Shown in pieces: positions 25,930-37,266 of a DNA stretch of 64,000 nt (its first letter is position 1; each line of letters opens with the position of its first letter). The translations under genes and the position numbers were made by a program. Source of the stretch: Riptortus pedestris (taxonomy: Eukaryota > Arthropoda > Insecta > Hemiptera > Alydidae). Location of the stretch: positions 11,078,501 through 11,142,500 of the forward strand of contig CM032233.1 in the NCBI GenBank assembly GCA_019009955.1. The letters are read 5' to 3'. The notes under the pieces were generated by a model. That model did not search any database and was not told the DNA's origin. It saw nothing but the letters and a program-made list of their open reading frames with translations.

Positions 25930-26354
25930 CAATATAAAAGAAAGAATTGTATTATTTTTTATGGGGGTGCTTATTCAATAATAATCGGCAAATTATTTAT
26001 TATATGCAGTTATACTTATTATTAGAAGAGTTATACTTATCTTAGATAATAGTCATGTTAATCTGATATGTTAGAAAACTGATCTTTATTTAGACATTAA
26101 AAAAGAATGAATTAATCTACATTTACATTAAATTATAACCTATTGAATTCAGTATTATAATCATTTAGATTAATATTAATATTGTATTACGTGCCAATGT
26201 ATATGCTGTTCAGTTGTAATTCTAGGAATTATTATTATTTTATTTACACATACTTTAAGAAGTATAATATATCAATAACCATACTAACACTAATTGGCCA
26301 GACTCTTGGCAACATGTTGTAAACAGAAGCCAATAAAATATCTATCTATCTATC

Positions 26355-26428
26355 TAAGTGAACCATATTTTTTTGTCTATAATGACATTTTACTAGCTCT
26401 AAATATAAAATACATTAACCCATCAAGG

Positions 26429-26487
<59 letters not shown>

Positions 26488-26530
26488 TATGTATTGTATA
26501 TGTATACCTATATGGGAGCAGGTGACTCTC
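26355..26530. repeat. Right copy of long direct repeat flanking a LINE
   Basis: Same sequence as 23178-23361, beginning directly after the LINE's ATCT repeats. Confidence 0.93.
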
Positions 26531-26818
26531 TAAGAATACAGAATAGTCAATCAGTATTGAACAAGTTGGGAGAGCTGAGTTGCAGTAGGCTAGCTGAAGG
26601 TCCCCATTGCTTGATGCCCTTCTCCTTGCTGGTTTCTCTTATTTTCTCTTCCTGTCTCTGCTAGCCACATCAGTTCAAGAACAAAACCTAAAAACAATAT
26701 ATTAATTTCAAAAAACCATTGTATCCATGACTGGGAACAGTAACAGCCAATTTTGGGATAGGATTAATACTATAATAATACTGTTGCAAAAATTAAATAC
26801 ATGAAAGAATTGGACAGA

Positions 26819-27393
26819 GATGTTCACATGTTTGGGGAGTGCGGAGGAGATCAAAGGGTGCCGCTAGATTGTCGCGCCCGTCTTAGTCCCTACCAGCCCT
26901 TTCTGGAAGAGTCTCAACCTTTGATGTTTTGCCGCTCCTCTATATAAGCATGTGCTATTCACCCGACAGTTTTAGTTTTGCTCTCAGCTGTCTTCAAGTG
27001 TTCATCAGTACTACAGTGCAACTTAGTGCAGTGCGGTAAAGTGTTTTTTATGTGAAGAACAGTGTTGTACCGTGACTCTGTAAGTAACAGTTTAGTGCCG
27101 TGTTTAAGACAGTGCAGTGCCATTAACTTCTCGAAGTAAAAGACAGTGCAGTGCCGTCTTTTTGTGAATTTTAGTGACCGTGAGTGAATTATTGGACTGT
27201 GACTCTTTGAAGAACAGTGACACTATCAGTGCATACTGTGAGTAGTAATTAAGAATAATTAACCTAGTGAATAGTGCATTGTTAAATAAATTGTGCAGTG
27301 ATAAAAACTGTGAAGCTTGTGTGTATTTAATTTTGCAATCCAAAAGAACTCTAATAAACAACGTTTATTACAGGTTTTGTAATAAAACGTAAC
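26819..27393. repeat. Possible solo LTR
   Basis: The stretch begins TGTTCACATG and ends CGTAACA. It has a TATA-like box (TATATAAGC, about 26940), repeated AGTGCAGTG-type words through the middle, and AATAAA signals near the end (27353 and 27379). This order of promoter, then poly(A) signal within ~575 bp is that of an LTR, and the ends suggest a BEL/Pao-type element. No matching target duplication was found, and no internal region is next to it. Confidence 0.5.
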
Positions 27394-27738
27394 AATAATA
27401 TAATTAAAGACAGCCTAAACACACTTATTACCCTGGCACTACTAAAAGGGCTTGGCCCTCTCAGATATTCCTCATGGTTCATATCAGGATTTTAGAATTA
27501 CTGAGCTTCTACAAGTCAAGCAATAGATTCTCAAGCCACCTTTGCCTCTCTCTCCACTTCTTCCAAAGAGACATATAACATCTTCTTTGGCCCATCCAAT
27601 AACATTTTTTCTTGTGCCTATAATATTGCAGTCTGCTCTTCTTAATAGTATATGTGATGCCAGGTTTGCATTATCCCCATTTTATTAGAAAATTCCCTTA
27701 AGGAATAGATTTTCCCCAGTTCAAAATTATATATATGT

Positions 27739-28163
27739 AGCCAAACTGGGTCAAAAACAACAAAATTTTCTTTGTTTAAAATGTCTTATTTATTTTTATC
27801 CCCAACGTGTTTTGAGCAGAGCAGTAGGAACAAAAGGTTAATTTTCCTCTAAAATTACAATATAGAGATTTTGGTATTTTATATACATACCTATTTAAAA
27901 TACATATCATATTACAAATATATGCACATTGACTGTATTACAACAGGTCAATAATTAGGGAATGAAAACAGAGTGGTATCATTGGAGTGGGTATATATTA
28001 TTAATAGGTATGTAGACAAAATAACTAAAATTTCTAAATTGTAATTTTAAAGAAAAAGGAACCACTTGATGATGAACTATACTCATCGGAATTTAACAGG
28101 GATGAAAATAAATTAGATATTTTAAACAAAGAAAAATTTTTTGGTTTTGGCCCAGTATTGCTG
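27739..28163. mobile_element. Foldback (long inverted repeat) element
   Basis: The outer 65 bp at each end are inverted repeats (left ccaaactgggtcaaaa..., right the complement with ...ttttggcccagtattg). The pairing continues inward: the left part at about 27835-27900 (ctaaaattacaatatagagattttgg) matches the complement of about 28000-28060. Most of the element is therefore two arms of one imperfect hairpin. No coding sequence is present. Confidence 0.75.
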
Positions 28164-28192
28164 CACTTTAATAAACATATAAATTATGTCAT

Positions 28193-28960
28193 GCAGGGGC
28201 TGTGTGAACTAAGCAGATTTCCCATGTGCCGCTATAATATGCTTGTGATCTCATCTCACCACATGTTCTGTATTTATATGTAAAAACCAATGAGTAATGG
28301 GGGGAAGGGTACTGAAGTCAGAAAACAAGAAAGTGGGAATAACTTGCTTAATACATGAGTTATGAAAAAATGCATAGAACAACAATTGTAAACCATCAAT
28401 TATTTACCAAGACTGGTTCTATTACATTTAATGATCCAACTCATTGAGTTAAGAACTAAAAATCTAAATTGATGACACCGTCACATAACGTATTATCATT
28501 TATATAATAAAGTAAAAGTTCAATGAAAATCATATTTGGTATATGACCTTGGAATGAAGTGGTTCATGATATAAGAGCTTTTTGTTAATATGATATGAGT
28601 AGGAGTGAGGGTTTACTGAAAGTCAAAAACTAAAATATGTGAATATTTCGGTTAATATTCAATATAGAGAAAACATGTACATAATAAAATTTACAGAACA
28701 TTTTATTTGCAATAAGATTGGTTCTTCATGATTTTTTGATCCAACGCATAATAATAGATATTTTGAATTTTTGAAATTCCCCTCCCACTTTTCAGATTTC
28801 AGCCATTAAGTGAACTTGATCTCCAATTTTACATTAAAGGTTAAAATGCCATTTTTTTTAATTTTATTTCGGCGTGTCAACCCTGATGGTCATTAATGCC
28901 AATATAGAGTTTGATTTGAATTTTAATTGTAGCTATAATAAAGGTTTCTAATTACGTTTT
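28193..28960. other. Non-coding dispersed repeat
   Basis: It shares gaactaagcagatttccc and tatttggtat..gaatgaagtggtt words with about 21868-22290. No reading frame of interest. Confidence 0.4.
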
Positions 28961-29058
28961 GATAATTGTCTGTATTGAAATTTTGATATGGTCGGCTAGT
29001 GTTTTTATCGAAAGGATTTTTTCATAATTAAAATAATAAGGTCTATTCATTTCTCTGA

Positions 29059-29225
29059 AGTGATAAGGTGCATTTGACTGAAAATGTGAAGATTGAGAAC
29101 ATTAAAAAACTACGTAATGATAAAGCAAAGAGACTGCATAATGATCCTTCTAACAAATTTGAATTTAAAATACTATTAGAAAATTCAGATAAATATTGTT
29201 CATGGGACATATTTGAATGGCTAAG
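29059..29225 (+). other. Exon-like open segment in a dispersed repeat
   Basis: An open stretch of 55 codons without ATG (SDKVHLTENVKIENIK... to ...DIFEWLR) ends in a donor-like AAG|GTAATT. The surrounding ~400 bp recurs in inverse orientation at 57.0-57.43 kb, where the frame is still open with about three amino-acid changes, and at 39.25-39.74 kb in a noisier copy. I do not recognise the protein. It could be a captured exon or part of an undescribed mobile element. Confidence 0.45.
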
Positions 29226-29386
29226 GTAATTTCCTTTAATAATATTAATAAATACTCTTTGTAGTCTTTGCCATTAAATATTATATTAAAGTTAGCTTTG
29301 AATTCTTTCCATGTTGTCATATGGATCTACTATTATTTCATTAGAAGTCTGTTTTTAATTAGTGTAAAGTAATAAATTAGGTTTAG

Positions 29387-29389
<3 letters not shown>

Positions 29390-29445
<56 letters not shown>
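29390..29445. repeat. (AT)n microsatellite
   Basis: About 27 AT units directly before the rearranged mariner end. Confidence 0.95.
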
Positions 29446-29448
<3 letters not shown>

Positions 29449-30134
29449 GAGGTGTGGCTATTAAATAACGAGACTGACGCTGTAAAACATTTTATTTTTA
29501 TTTCATACATTTTTACTCATTATTACCTTCAATATACACCTCTCTTTTATCCCTACAACGCTCCATGCGAACCTTCCATTGTTCGAAACAGTGCTGGAAG
29601 TCTTTTTCTGTCAGCTCCTTCAGGACACGTCCCGCTTTCTCTTTCACAGCTTCAACAGACTCAAATCTTGTTCCTTTTAATGCAGATTTCACCCATTGAA
29701 AATGACCCAAACTTACTGGAAAGGATAATAACATGTGACGAATCATGGTTTTTTATGTATGATCCTGAAACAATGATCAGAGCAATCTCGAATGAGCAAA
29801 TCAAAATTCAAAGCAATGTTGATTGTTTTTTTTCGATATTCATGGGATTGTGAACCTTCACTGGGTTCCTGAAGGTCAAACGATTAATCAACATTACTAC
29901 CTTCACGTTCTTGCTAAACTCCGTGAAAGAATAAGGAAAAAACGACCTGAATTGTGGAAGGACAAGTCATGGGTTCTCCACCAAGACAATACGCCGGCTC
30001 ATTCCGCATTGTCTGTTAAAAGGTTTCTAGCCAAATTCAGCATCCCAGTGTCAGACCATCCGCCTTATTCGCCGGATCTTGCGCCGTGCAACTTCTATCT
30101 GTTTCCTAAGGTGAAATCTACATTAAAAGGAACA

Positions 30135-30142
<8 letters not shown>
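29446..30142. pseudogene. Rearranged second mariner: C-terminal end inverted against the catalytic part
   Basis: 29446-29700 holds, on the minus strand, a mariner 3' end and transposase C-terminus (KSALKGTRFESVEAV ... FEQWKVRMERCRDK). From about 29690 to 30142 the plus strand holds the catalytic part of the same type: ITCDESWFFMYDPET (first Asp), GIVNLHWVPEGQTIN, HQDNTPAHSAL (second Asp) and SPDLAPCNFYLF. The family's third Asp is Asn here (APCN). The plus part stops at KSTLKGTRY, the very point where the inverted part begins, and runs into AT repeats. It differs from the mariner at 17.0 kb and is dead. Confidence 0.8.
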
Positions 30143-30191
<49 letters not shown>

Positions 30192-30203
30192 GAGAGAGAG
30201 AGT

Positions 30204-30237
<34 letters not shown>

Positions 30238-30301
30238 AGTGAGTGAGAGTGAGTGAGAGTGAGAGAGAGAGAGAGAGTGAGAGTGAGAGAGTGAGAGTGA
30301 G

Positions 30302-30393
<92 letters not shown>

Positions 30394-30513
30394 GAGAGAG
30401 GGATAGAGGGAGGAGAGTGCGAGATGAGAGTGAGAGAGAGAATGAGAGAGAGAGAGAGAGATGAAGAGGAGAGAGGTGACGAGGAGAGAGAGGAGAGAGA
30501 GAGATGAAGTCGA

Positions 30514-30551
<38 letters not shown>
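30138..30551. repeat. Compound (TA)n-(GA)n microsatellite
   Basis: TA repeats to about 30189, then about 360 bp of GA repeats with scattered interruptions. The long Ser-Leu, Arg-Glu and Ile-Tyr frames here are by-products of the repeat. Confidence 0.95.
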
Positions 30552-30557
<6 letters not shown>

Positions 30558-31533
30558 GGATCTCATTTTCGTCATATAGGAGCGATGATTCCGTTTTGTG
30601 AACGATTCCCATATTATTATTGTATTAGATTATCATTGATGGTTTTATAATATTTTTTACTGTTCGGTAATCAGACTTCCCTGTAACCTTCTTTCCCTTG
30701 GCAGCAGAATGGGATCATTGAGAGCATCCAGACTTCTTTTTTATTCTTGCCCACTTTCAAAGCTATTATTTTTCCTGAAGCTGATCTATAGGAAAATTCA
30801 TCTCTCTTTTGAGCTTTTTCTGCCCACAGCTGGTAAGTCTTTTCTATTCTTCCTCATCGCTTTACCACAGGCATTAGTAAATTTAGAAACATTAACCATA
30901 AAAACAAAGTTGGACTAGAATACCAATTATCGTCAATATATACTATTAGCCCTTGTTCTAAATATGGCTCTAGATGTGTTGTGACTACATTGCCTGACCT
31001 TCCTAGCCCAAAAATCCTTGATATCTGTATGTTATTGTGAGTCCCATGTAAATAAATGAAGTCCAAAATAAATCCCGGTTTATTATCAAGCAAATGGAAA
31101 ATAATTCAATTCACCATAGCAGCAAGCGCTTTGAAGGGACGTACTGGCTTGAAGTGCAAGCTGCCTTTGAATAGCATTAGATTCTCGTCTATGCACAACT
31201 TTTTGTAAGGTTTGAGGGTTTGGTCGGAAATAGCTTGCTCAAGTGCTGGACCATTTTCTAATCTTCAACAGATGATCTCCAGAAGTAGCGGGTTGTCAGG
31301 AAAAATGAAACAACCTACTCAATAGAAAATATCGGTAACGAGGCTCCTTTAATACAGGAAACATGGGGGTAGATAGATAAGAATCTTTCGACCAATATTC
31401 CTTCATTTGTAATTTTTTTACCCTACTCATCAGCATTGTCAACACAAAAAATATGAAAAGCTTACAAGTCTTCGTCTCCTTCCACCGCTGAAGTCTTGGT
31501 GAGCAGTCATTGATGTCTTTTCAATTACAAATT
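30552..31533 (-). pseudogene. piggyBac transposase remnant, unit A
   Basis: Minus-strand blocks match the copies at 55.1 and 63.3 kb: GFILDF.YLH, then LGRSGNVVTTHLEPYLEQG and DNWYSSPTLFLWL, the second catalytic Asp of piggyBac DDE transposases being in the DNWYSS block. The frame is broken by extra bases relative to its sisters. The C-terminal part is cut off by the GA microsatellite at 30551. At 31534 an LTR element interrupts the unit, which resumes at 38043. piggyBac enzymes cut and paste at TTAA sites. Confidence 0.8.
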
Positions 31534-32346
31534 TGTAATGAAATTGACATTGCATTACATAAGCCCATTATAAATGGCCATATATTTTATATTCTGAGTA
31601 TTCCCAGCACAGAGCACATTAAGATTATTATGTATGAATGCTTAAATGTATTGTTTTTACCTTTAAATTAAGGAATTATATCAAATTTAGAGTGACAGTC
31701 ACACATTAGTGCCTACTAGCTTTTTTCATAGATTACGCCGATGGATTTTGATAATAACATTCACAAGCTCTTAAAGTCAGGTTACTACTATAGTAATAAT
31801 ACGGGATGAATTTTTTCGATAATTAATTCAAGTTAAATGCACTTTTTGAGGCGTATTTCGATCGGCGCTGTTCGGTTCAAAGTTCACTCCCGGATTAGCA
31901 CTATAAAAAGGACCCCCTCTTACGGAGGGATTTAAAGTCAGTTCATATTCGGCATCCTCTGGAGGGGGAGTCCTTGTGTGGTTCTCGTCCGAGAGTTAAA
32001 TCTACTTTCAGATTGGTCCTGCCTGGCCTAGTCTACTCTATGCTATCACGGCTAAGTCAGCACTTCTATTAAACAGCTAAAGTCTTTTTATTGTAATACT
32101 AGACTAAGTATTATTAAGATGTCCCCCATTTATATTTATTAAAGGTGCCCTTTTCATTTTAATCATTAATATTTATAATTCGGCGAATATTTTTATTATA
32201 AATAAAATTTATATATTTGAATTTGGCTTTGATGTCGATTGTTGGTGGCCGCCTTCCTAAAATTCTTGTTAAAGTGATTTTGTTGTGGATATTTTTTCAT
32301 ATATTTTCGCTTCCAATGCTTTATCTGCCGCAGCCAGATCGCAACA
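31534..32346 (+). repeat. 5' LTR (type 1)
   Basis: Begins TGTAATGAAATTGACATTG and ends GATCGCAACA. Contains TATAAAA and a poly(A)-type aataaaattta near the end. It matches the 3' LTR with many small indels. Confidence 0.9.
31902..31908 (+). promoter_or_regulatory. LTR TATA box
   Basis: TATAAAA after cggattagcac. The same box lies in the 3' LTR at 37611-37617. Confidence 0.7.
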
Positions 32347-32348
32347 AG

Positions 32349-32366
32349 TGGTAGCAGTGCGTGGTT
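32349..32366 (+). other. Primer-binding site
   Basis: TGGTAGCAGTGCGTGG, 2 bp after the LTR. Sister elements read TGGTAGCAGAGC (61438). This fits the 3' end of an initiator-Met-type tRNA (acceptor strand AGCAGAG plus CCA), which is inference from known tRNA ends. Confidence 0.55.
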
Positions 32367-32656
32367 CTCAACATTTCTTTGAGAAGCCACAATAATTTTT
32401 GGTCTCAACTACTATCTGTAGCTGAACCTTTTCTTTCCCCGGCGCATCCGCGTTTATTTTTATTATACGCTACGTAATTTATCGAGCGTCTGCCGATTAG
32501 CGTATACATCGCTAAATTTATTTTTTATATTAAATTTTTTATAAATTAATTTTTTACCCAGTTTAGAGTAATTGGGGTTTTAGGATGGTTTAAAGAAATA
32601 TTAAATTTTGTTGTTCTGTTGTTGATGGTCACCGGTCTCCTTTTCTTTTTTCGTAC

Positions 32657-34071
32657 ATGGATGTCGATCAACAAAATATGACTGACACAGGATAAAAATC
32701 ACCATCAATTCAACGACTCTATTTTAAGTGCTGAAGGATTTATAGAAAAAATTAGGTCGAAATTGCAGCTCTTGAAAAAAAGTTTTTAGAATTCAAATCA
32801 GAATTTCATTCTCTATTTTACCAAGCTTACAGAGTGCTTAGGGGGCTTGCTCGAGAGTAGTGCGGGGTGACCTTTTCCAAAATATTTGAGGAACCAAGAA
32901 AATATATTCCCATGATATATGCCCTTACTAGTATTTCTAGACTAGCCAAACCCAATTTTGAATGAATAAAAAAGGCAATGGAAGTCCAGCTAGAGGTTAC
33001 ACTTTTCTCAGGGACCATTAGAATTTCAGGAGTCTGTTAAAAATATTACCACAAATTTACGTACGTCCCTATTAAAATAATGTACCCACTTTGAGGACTA
33101 GGCTGACCCTCATTCTAATCTTTAGAATTTTTAGAGGCACTCTTTACGAAAAAAGATTATACAAATATAGTAGCCCACCTGGTTTGATAAAATTTTTGAA
33201 AGACTGACATTTTCCCAGCCTCAGGCAGTTTTGAAGCATTTATTACAACTTCGCCCAATTTAACGTTTGAAAAAGTGAGGGACACACTTTTGTCAAACAC
33301 TACGCCTCGTACTAGGACTACAGTACAAAATTGATTATATCTATAGGCAACAAAAGGCTGGGGAACCATTCCGAGAATATGCGGACCATGTAATTAAATA
33401 TTCAGAAATTTTGAAATTTGAAAATGAAAGTGAAATAATTGAAATAATATTAGAAAATGCTAATGACCGAACACGATCATTTTTTACATTTAATACTATT
33501 CCTTCAACATTCAGGGAATTAAATTTATTAATTGATAGAGTAGAGAAATTAGAATTAAATGCTAAACAGTATGCATCAAGTAATAACTTTGTGGAAAATA
33601 GGTCTGCGTTTAACCCTCCCACCCGCCCTTAATAAATCAATTGAGGACATAAAATCACTAATGGATTTTCTAAATTCAAGGGGGAGGGAAGAGTCGCACA
33701 GACCATATAGCGACTCAAATGCTGCCCGGAACAGGAACTATAATAGATATAGTCAGAATAATAATAATAATAACAACAATAATTATTATAGACACAATTT
33801 TCCTGACAGAAACCAGGATCGGGGCAGAGATAGACCAAACTATCATAGGGAGCAGTCAAAGTCTCCTACATCTCCACCTAAAAAGACCCAGGTTAGGTGG
33901 AACACAAAGTTTAAACCCCAAGAAAGATTAAATTATATGGCACCACCACAGGTGATTTATTTACCGGCTCCTCCAGTCCAGCAAAAATATCAAGGATTTA
34001 AAAAGAAAAAATTTAAATCCAAGGAGGAGCCCAAACGGGCTGTCAAGCCCGAAGGGGCATCTAAAAACTAA
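32657..34071 (+). pseudogene. Gag-like gene of the LTR element
   Basis: The likely start is ATG at 32657 (MDVDQQNMTDTG), soon broken by frame errors. From about 33350 a better-preserved part reads AGEPFREYADHVIKYSEIL and ENANDRTRSFFTF, which looks like a capsid C-terminal part. Then comes an Asn- and Arg-rich region (33720-33870), a proline-rich segment (QSKSPTSPPKK) and a lysine-rich end (GFKKKKFKSKEE). No CCHC knuckle is present; the basic tail may bind RNA instead. The last 170 codons (33559-34071) are one open frame. Extra bases in this unpolished-looking region may account for the breaks. Confidence 0.65.
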
Positions 34072-34162
34072 AATTTAGATAGTTTAGATGGCAGGGGAAA
34101 TTTTTCATCATATTAGATTTCACATAGAGAAACTTCTACAATTCCCCTGACCAAATTAGATG

Positions 34163-34550
34163 CCCTCCTGGGAACGAGGTTAAACTTCCTATCCTATCTT
34201 CGGGCTGATAAATATCCTATCTTTGGGCCAGTCCTAACCAGTGGCTGCCAACCAGCTAAAATAGCCCTATTTTAAAATTTCAATATTACAGGATGGCCAT
34301 ATATTAAAATATAGGTCCTCCTGGGAAAGAGGATAAACTTCCTACCGATGAATAAACTTAGAGCCCTTTTGATTTATATTGGCCCTTATATGTTAAATAA
34401 TATAGACCCTCCTAGGAATGAGGTTAAACTTCCGATCTTCAGGCTATCTGACTGATAGTCCTAAGCCTAGCCCCAAATAGCCCAATTATTGATTTTATTA
34501 TGTGAATTAGCCCATTATTGCCTCCTGAGCAAGAGGATATAAACTGCATC
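34163..34550 (+). repeat. Array of four CCTC...GAGG hairpin motifs
   Basis: Four related ~28-bp words at 34163, 34315, 34406 and 34521 have the form CCTCCTGGGAA-GAGG, and the first three continue TTAAACTTCC or close to it. CCTC can pair with GAGG. The same array recurs at 43029, 43144, 43213 and about 43500, and two worn copies lie at 4369 and 4432. Confidence 0.7.
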
Positions 34551-37246
34551 AAATAATGCCCATTTATTGATAATTTAATTAATCATTATAATATGATAAT
34601 TTTTTAAGGGCTTAAAAATATTGCGACTCATATAAAATGAGTTAGTGAAAACATTTATTGGAAAATGTTTTCTTGGGGGCTAGCAATTATATTAGACTCT
34701 ATGTAAGTCATTTAAATATATTTAATTTATATTAAAGGGCTATGTATATGAATTTGAGTATGTATATAAATTTGAGACTCAACAAGTGGAGTCAGTAAAA
34801 ATATTATTGAATAATATAAGACATTAGATAAATATTGATAAAATATTTTATGGGCTAGAAATTATTAATAAATATTATGTGGGCAAATCTGAATTAAAAT
34901 ATTTTGAAATATATTATGGGCAATAATTTCTCATTATATAAGTCTAGCCACTAGTTCCTCCAAGCATGCCTCCACTAAATTTTCTCCAGCAACTCTAATC
35001 TTCGGGAGAGAACAAATGACACCTCTGCACTTCAGTGGGACCTTCAGCTGGACAGGCCACCATCTACGCAGGAAGAAAGTGGAAGGACACCTGGAACTAT
35101 CAAGATCTTACATTTGGTCTCAGAAGATCGCTACAAGTGGCAGTTGCTCCTAAGCATGAGGGTAAACTGCAGAAATTCTTCCTCAGCAGGAAGAGAAGGT
35201 GCCCAGGACCCGAGAACATTAATGAATTTTTTTTTGTTTTCAGAAATTAATAATTTGTTTTTTAGGAATTATGGATATAATAATATTATTTCCTTTATGT
35301 TTCTCTCAAGTGTTAAGTTTTTGTTGCATGCATAATGAGATATTTATGTTTAATAGCATGTATGTTCCTTAACACAGGGTCAACCAACAATCACTTGTTG
35401 ATAGGTTCTCAGAGACTCTTATATATGAGTCCAATATTCTGAGAAGGCACCTCAGGTTTTTATAAGTCCTCTAATGATTAATAGAATTTTTCATTACTTA
35501 TAATCATCTAATTGTAATTTTTTTTTTTATATTGTAAAGCTTACAAATTTGTCCTCATTGATAGAATTTTTTTTATTGTATAAATTTATTGTAATCTATC
35601 ATGTTGTTGTGTCAACTATAGAATTGGCATAATCTCTACTGTCTGTAAGCCAAAATAATGCCTTAAGCATTATTTTAATTTTTTTTATAACTTAGTTTCA
35701 AATTTTGTAAAGTAAATTTTTGAGGCTTGACAAGACCGTGAGAGGATAGTTGTTCCAAATCTATGGAGGGCTGACTTGTAATTATGGAACGGACACTGAT
35801 CCATTTGAAAGATTTCAGAGACTTTGAATGCAGAGAGCACTCTGCATATTAGCTGATAGGACAGTATACAGCTGGAATAGATGTTCTGAACTCCCCTTCC
35901 AGAGATGCAACTTCTCAAGGAGATGAAGACATCATCCTTTCTACTTCATCATCAACGTCCCAGACGACGAAGAAGAGGGAGAAGACATCAAAACTGTATT
36001 TATGTAGTATACTAATTTATTTTTAATTTTCCCCCTTATATTGTATTTTGTTAGGGAAAAATTTGTCCTGTCTTTTTTTTAAAGTATGGGGATCCATTTT
36101 AGTGACAAGAAGTATAGGGGTTATTTTTTTTTGGTTTGTGCATTCACAAGAGATTTTCATTAATTTTTTTATTAGGGCTTAGTTCCCAATTGTAGTTTTT
36201 GATTTAAGATCAGTTGTGAAGGCTTTAATTTTTTTTCCCCCTGTATTAGTTCTTCTTTGTCACAAGGCACCTGTCCTGTTTTTTTTTTATTATTGTAAAG
36301 CAAATTGTATGTAAATATGTTGTAATATGTAAATATTCATATTCTTATAATGGATCCCATACAATTTTGTAAATAGGCCTTTTTAGGTTAAGTCTCTGAT
36401 GTAATCAATCCCTCCCGGGCCAAATTTTGAATTTTTTTGGGAATAATTTTAGATTTTTTGGATCAAATTTTTTTTTCTTTTGATAATTTATTGGTCCTGA
36501 GTTAGAAAAGTCTTGCAGATATATTTTATCTGAATTGATCATCATCATATTTAAGCTTTTCCTATCCCTTCTTTGGAATGGATACACATGGAAGCATATT
36601 TTTTTTTATTATTTAATACATATATATGCATATTGGTGAGCTGACGCATATGAAAATATGTAGTCATAAACTTTATAAATTAGATTAGGGTGTGCCTTGT
36701 CAACACTATTTTATATTTGCACATCACAATTTACACTGATATTTCCTACACATGCCAATATGGGCAAAATTTTATTGAACATGAGCTAAGTCTCCACATA
36801 TGTGTTCTAGATAATTCATCATGTCTTGGTGTAACTGGGGACCCTGACTATGATTAGTCATTTTTCTGATTTATTATTTATGGACATATATGTGCCCTTT
36901 TGTAGTGGGCAGTTCCTGTTGGGTCCTCAGTCGTTGGAGGCGTTATTTTTTGGGATCCCTTGTTTTTTTTTGGTTTTGGACCAATATTGTGATTGCGTTG
37001 AGCATCACTGTAAGCCGTTCGGGATGCCCTACCTCCAACTAGTATATATTGGCTTACACTATTTATTTATTTCACACCAGACAAGGACTTAAACTTATTA
37101 GTATAGGAAATATGCATATCAATAATAACTTGATATTCTATATGTTCACCATTGGGTATACATTCCATTGCTTCCAGTGTTATATTTATGATTTATTATG
37201 ATTATTTATTATTGAGTTTGACTTGATGTTTGATCAATAGACTTTT
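34551..37246. other. Non-coding 3' half of the LTR element
   Basis: No pol-type frame. Parts recur at 43.5-45.5 and 59.0-60.7 kb (for example gaggattgttgtt, atctatgg.gggctgactt near 35750). A weakly conserved short frame near 35.74-36.0 kb was not identified. Confidence 0.55.
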
Positions 37247-37251
37247 GGTCC

Positions 37252-37264
37252 CGGGGGAGGGGGT
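37252..37264 (+). other. Polypurine tract
   Basis: GGGGGAGGGGG just before the 3' LTR; also at 45530 and 60698 in the sister elements. Confidence 0.8.
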
Positions 37265-37266
37265 GA

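Larger units (their letters stand above)
23362..26354 (+). mobile_element. Internally deleted two-ORF LINE
   Basis: A ~3.0-kb element with ORF1 (23440-24243), a remnant of the endonuclease start, then reverse transcriptase and C-terminal regions, ending in repeated ATCT at 26336-26354. It lies between 176-184-bp direct repeats. Most of the endonuclease and the first part of the RT domain are missing at about 24400. Confidence 0.85.

Noticed and set aside
30138..30551. CRISPR-like regular repeat
   Set aside because: Simple dinucleotide repeat without spacers, in eukaryotic DNA.
30123..30575. Long Ser-Leu and Arg-Glu reading frames on both strands
   Set aside because: They are translations of the GA microsatellite.
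36850..37092. 80-residue plus-strand frame in the LTR element
   Set aside because: No conserved motif, and the counterpart sequence in the other LTR copies is not kept open.
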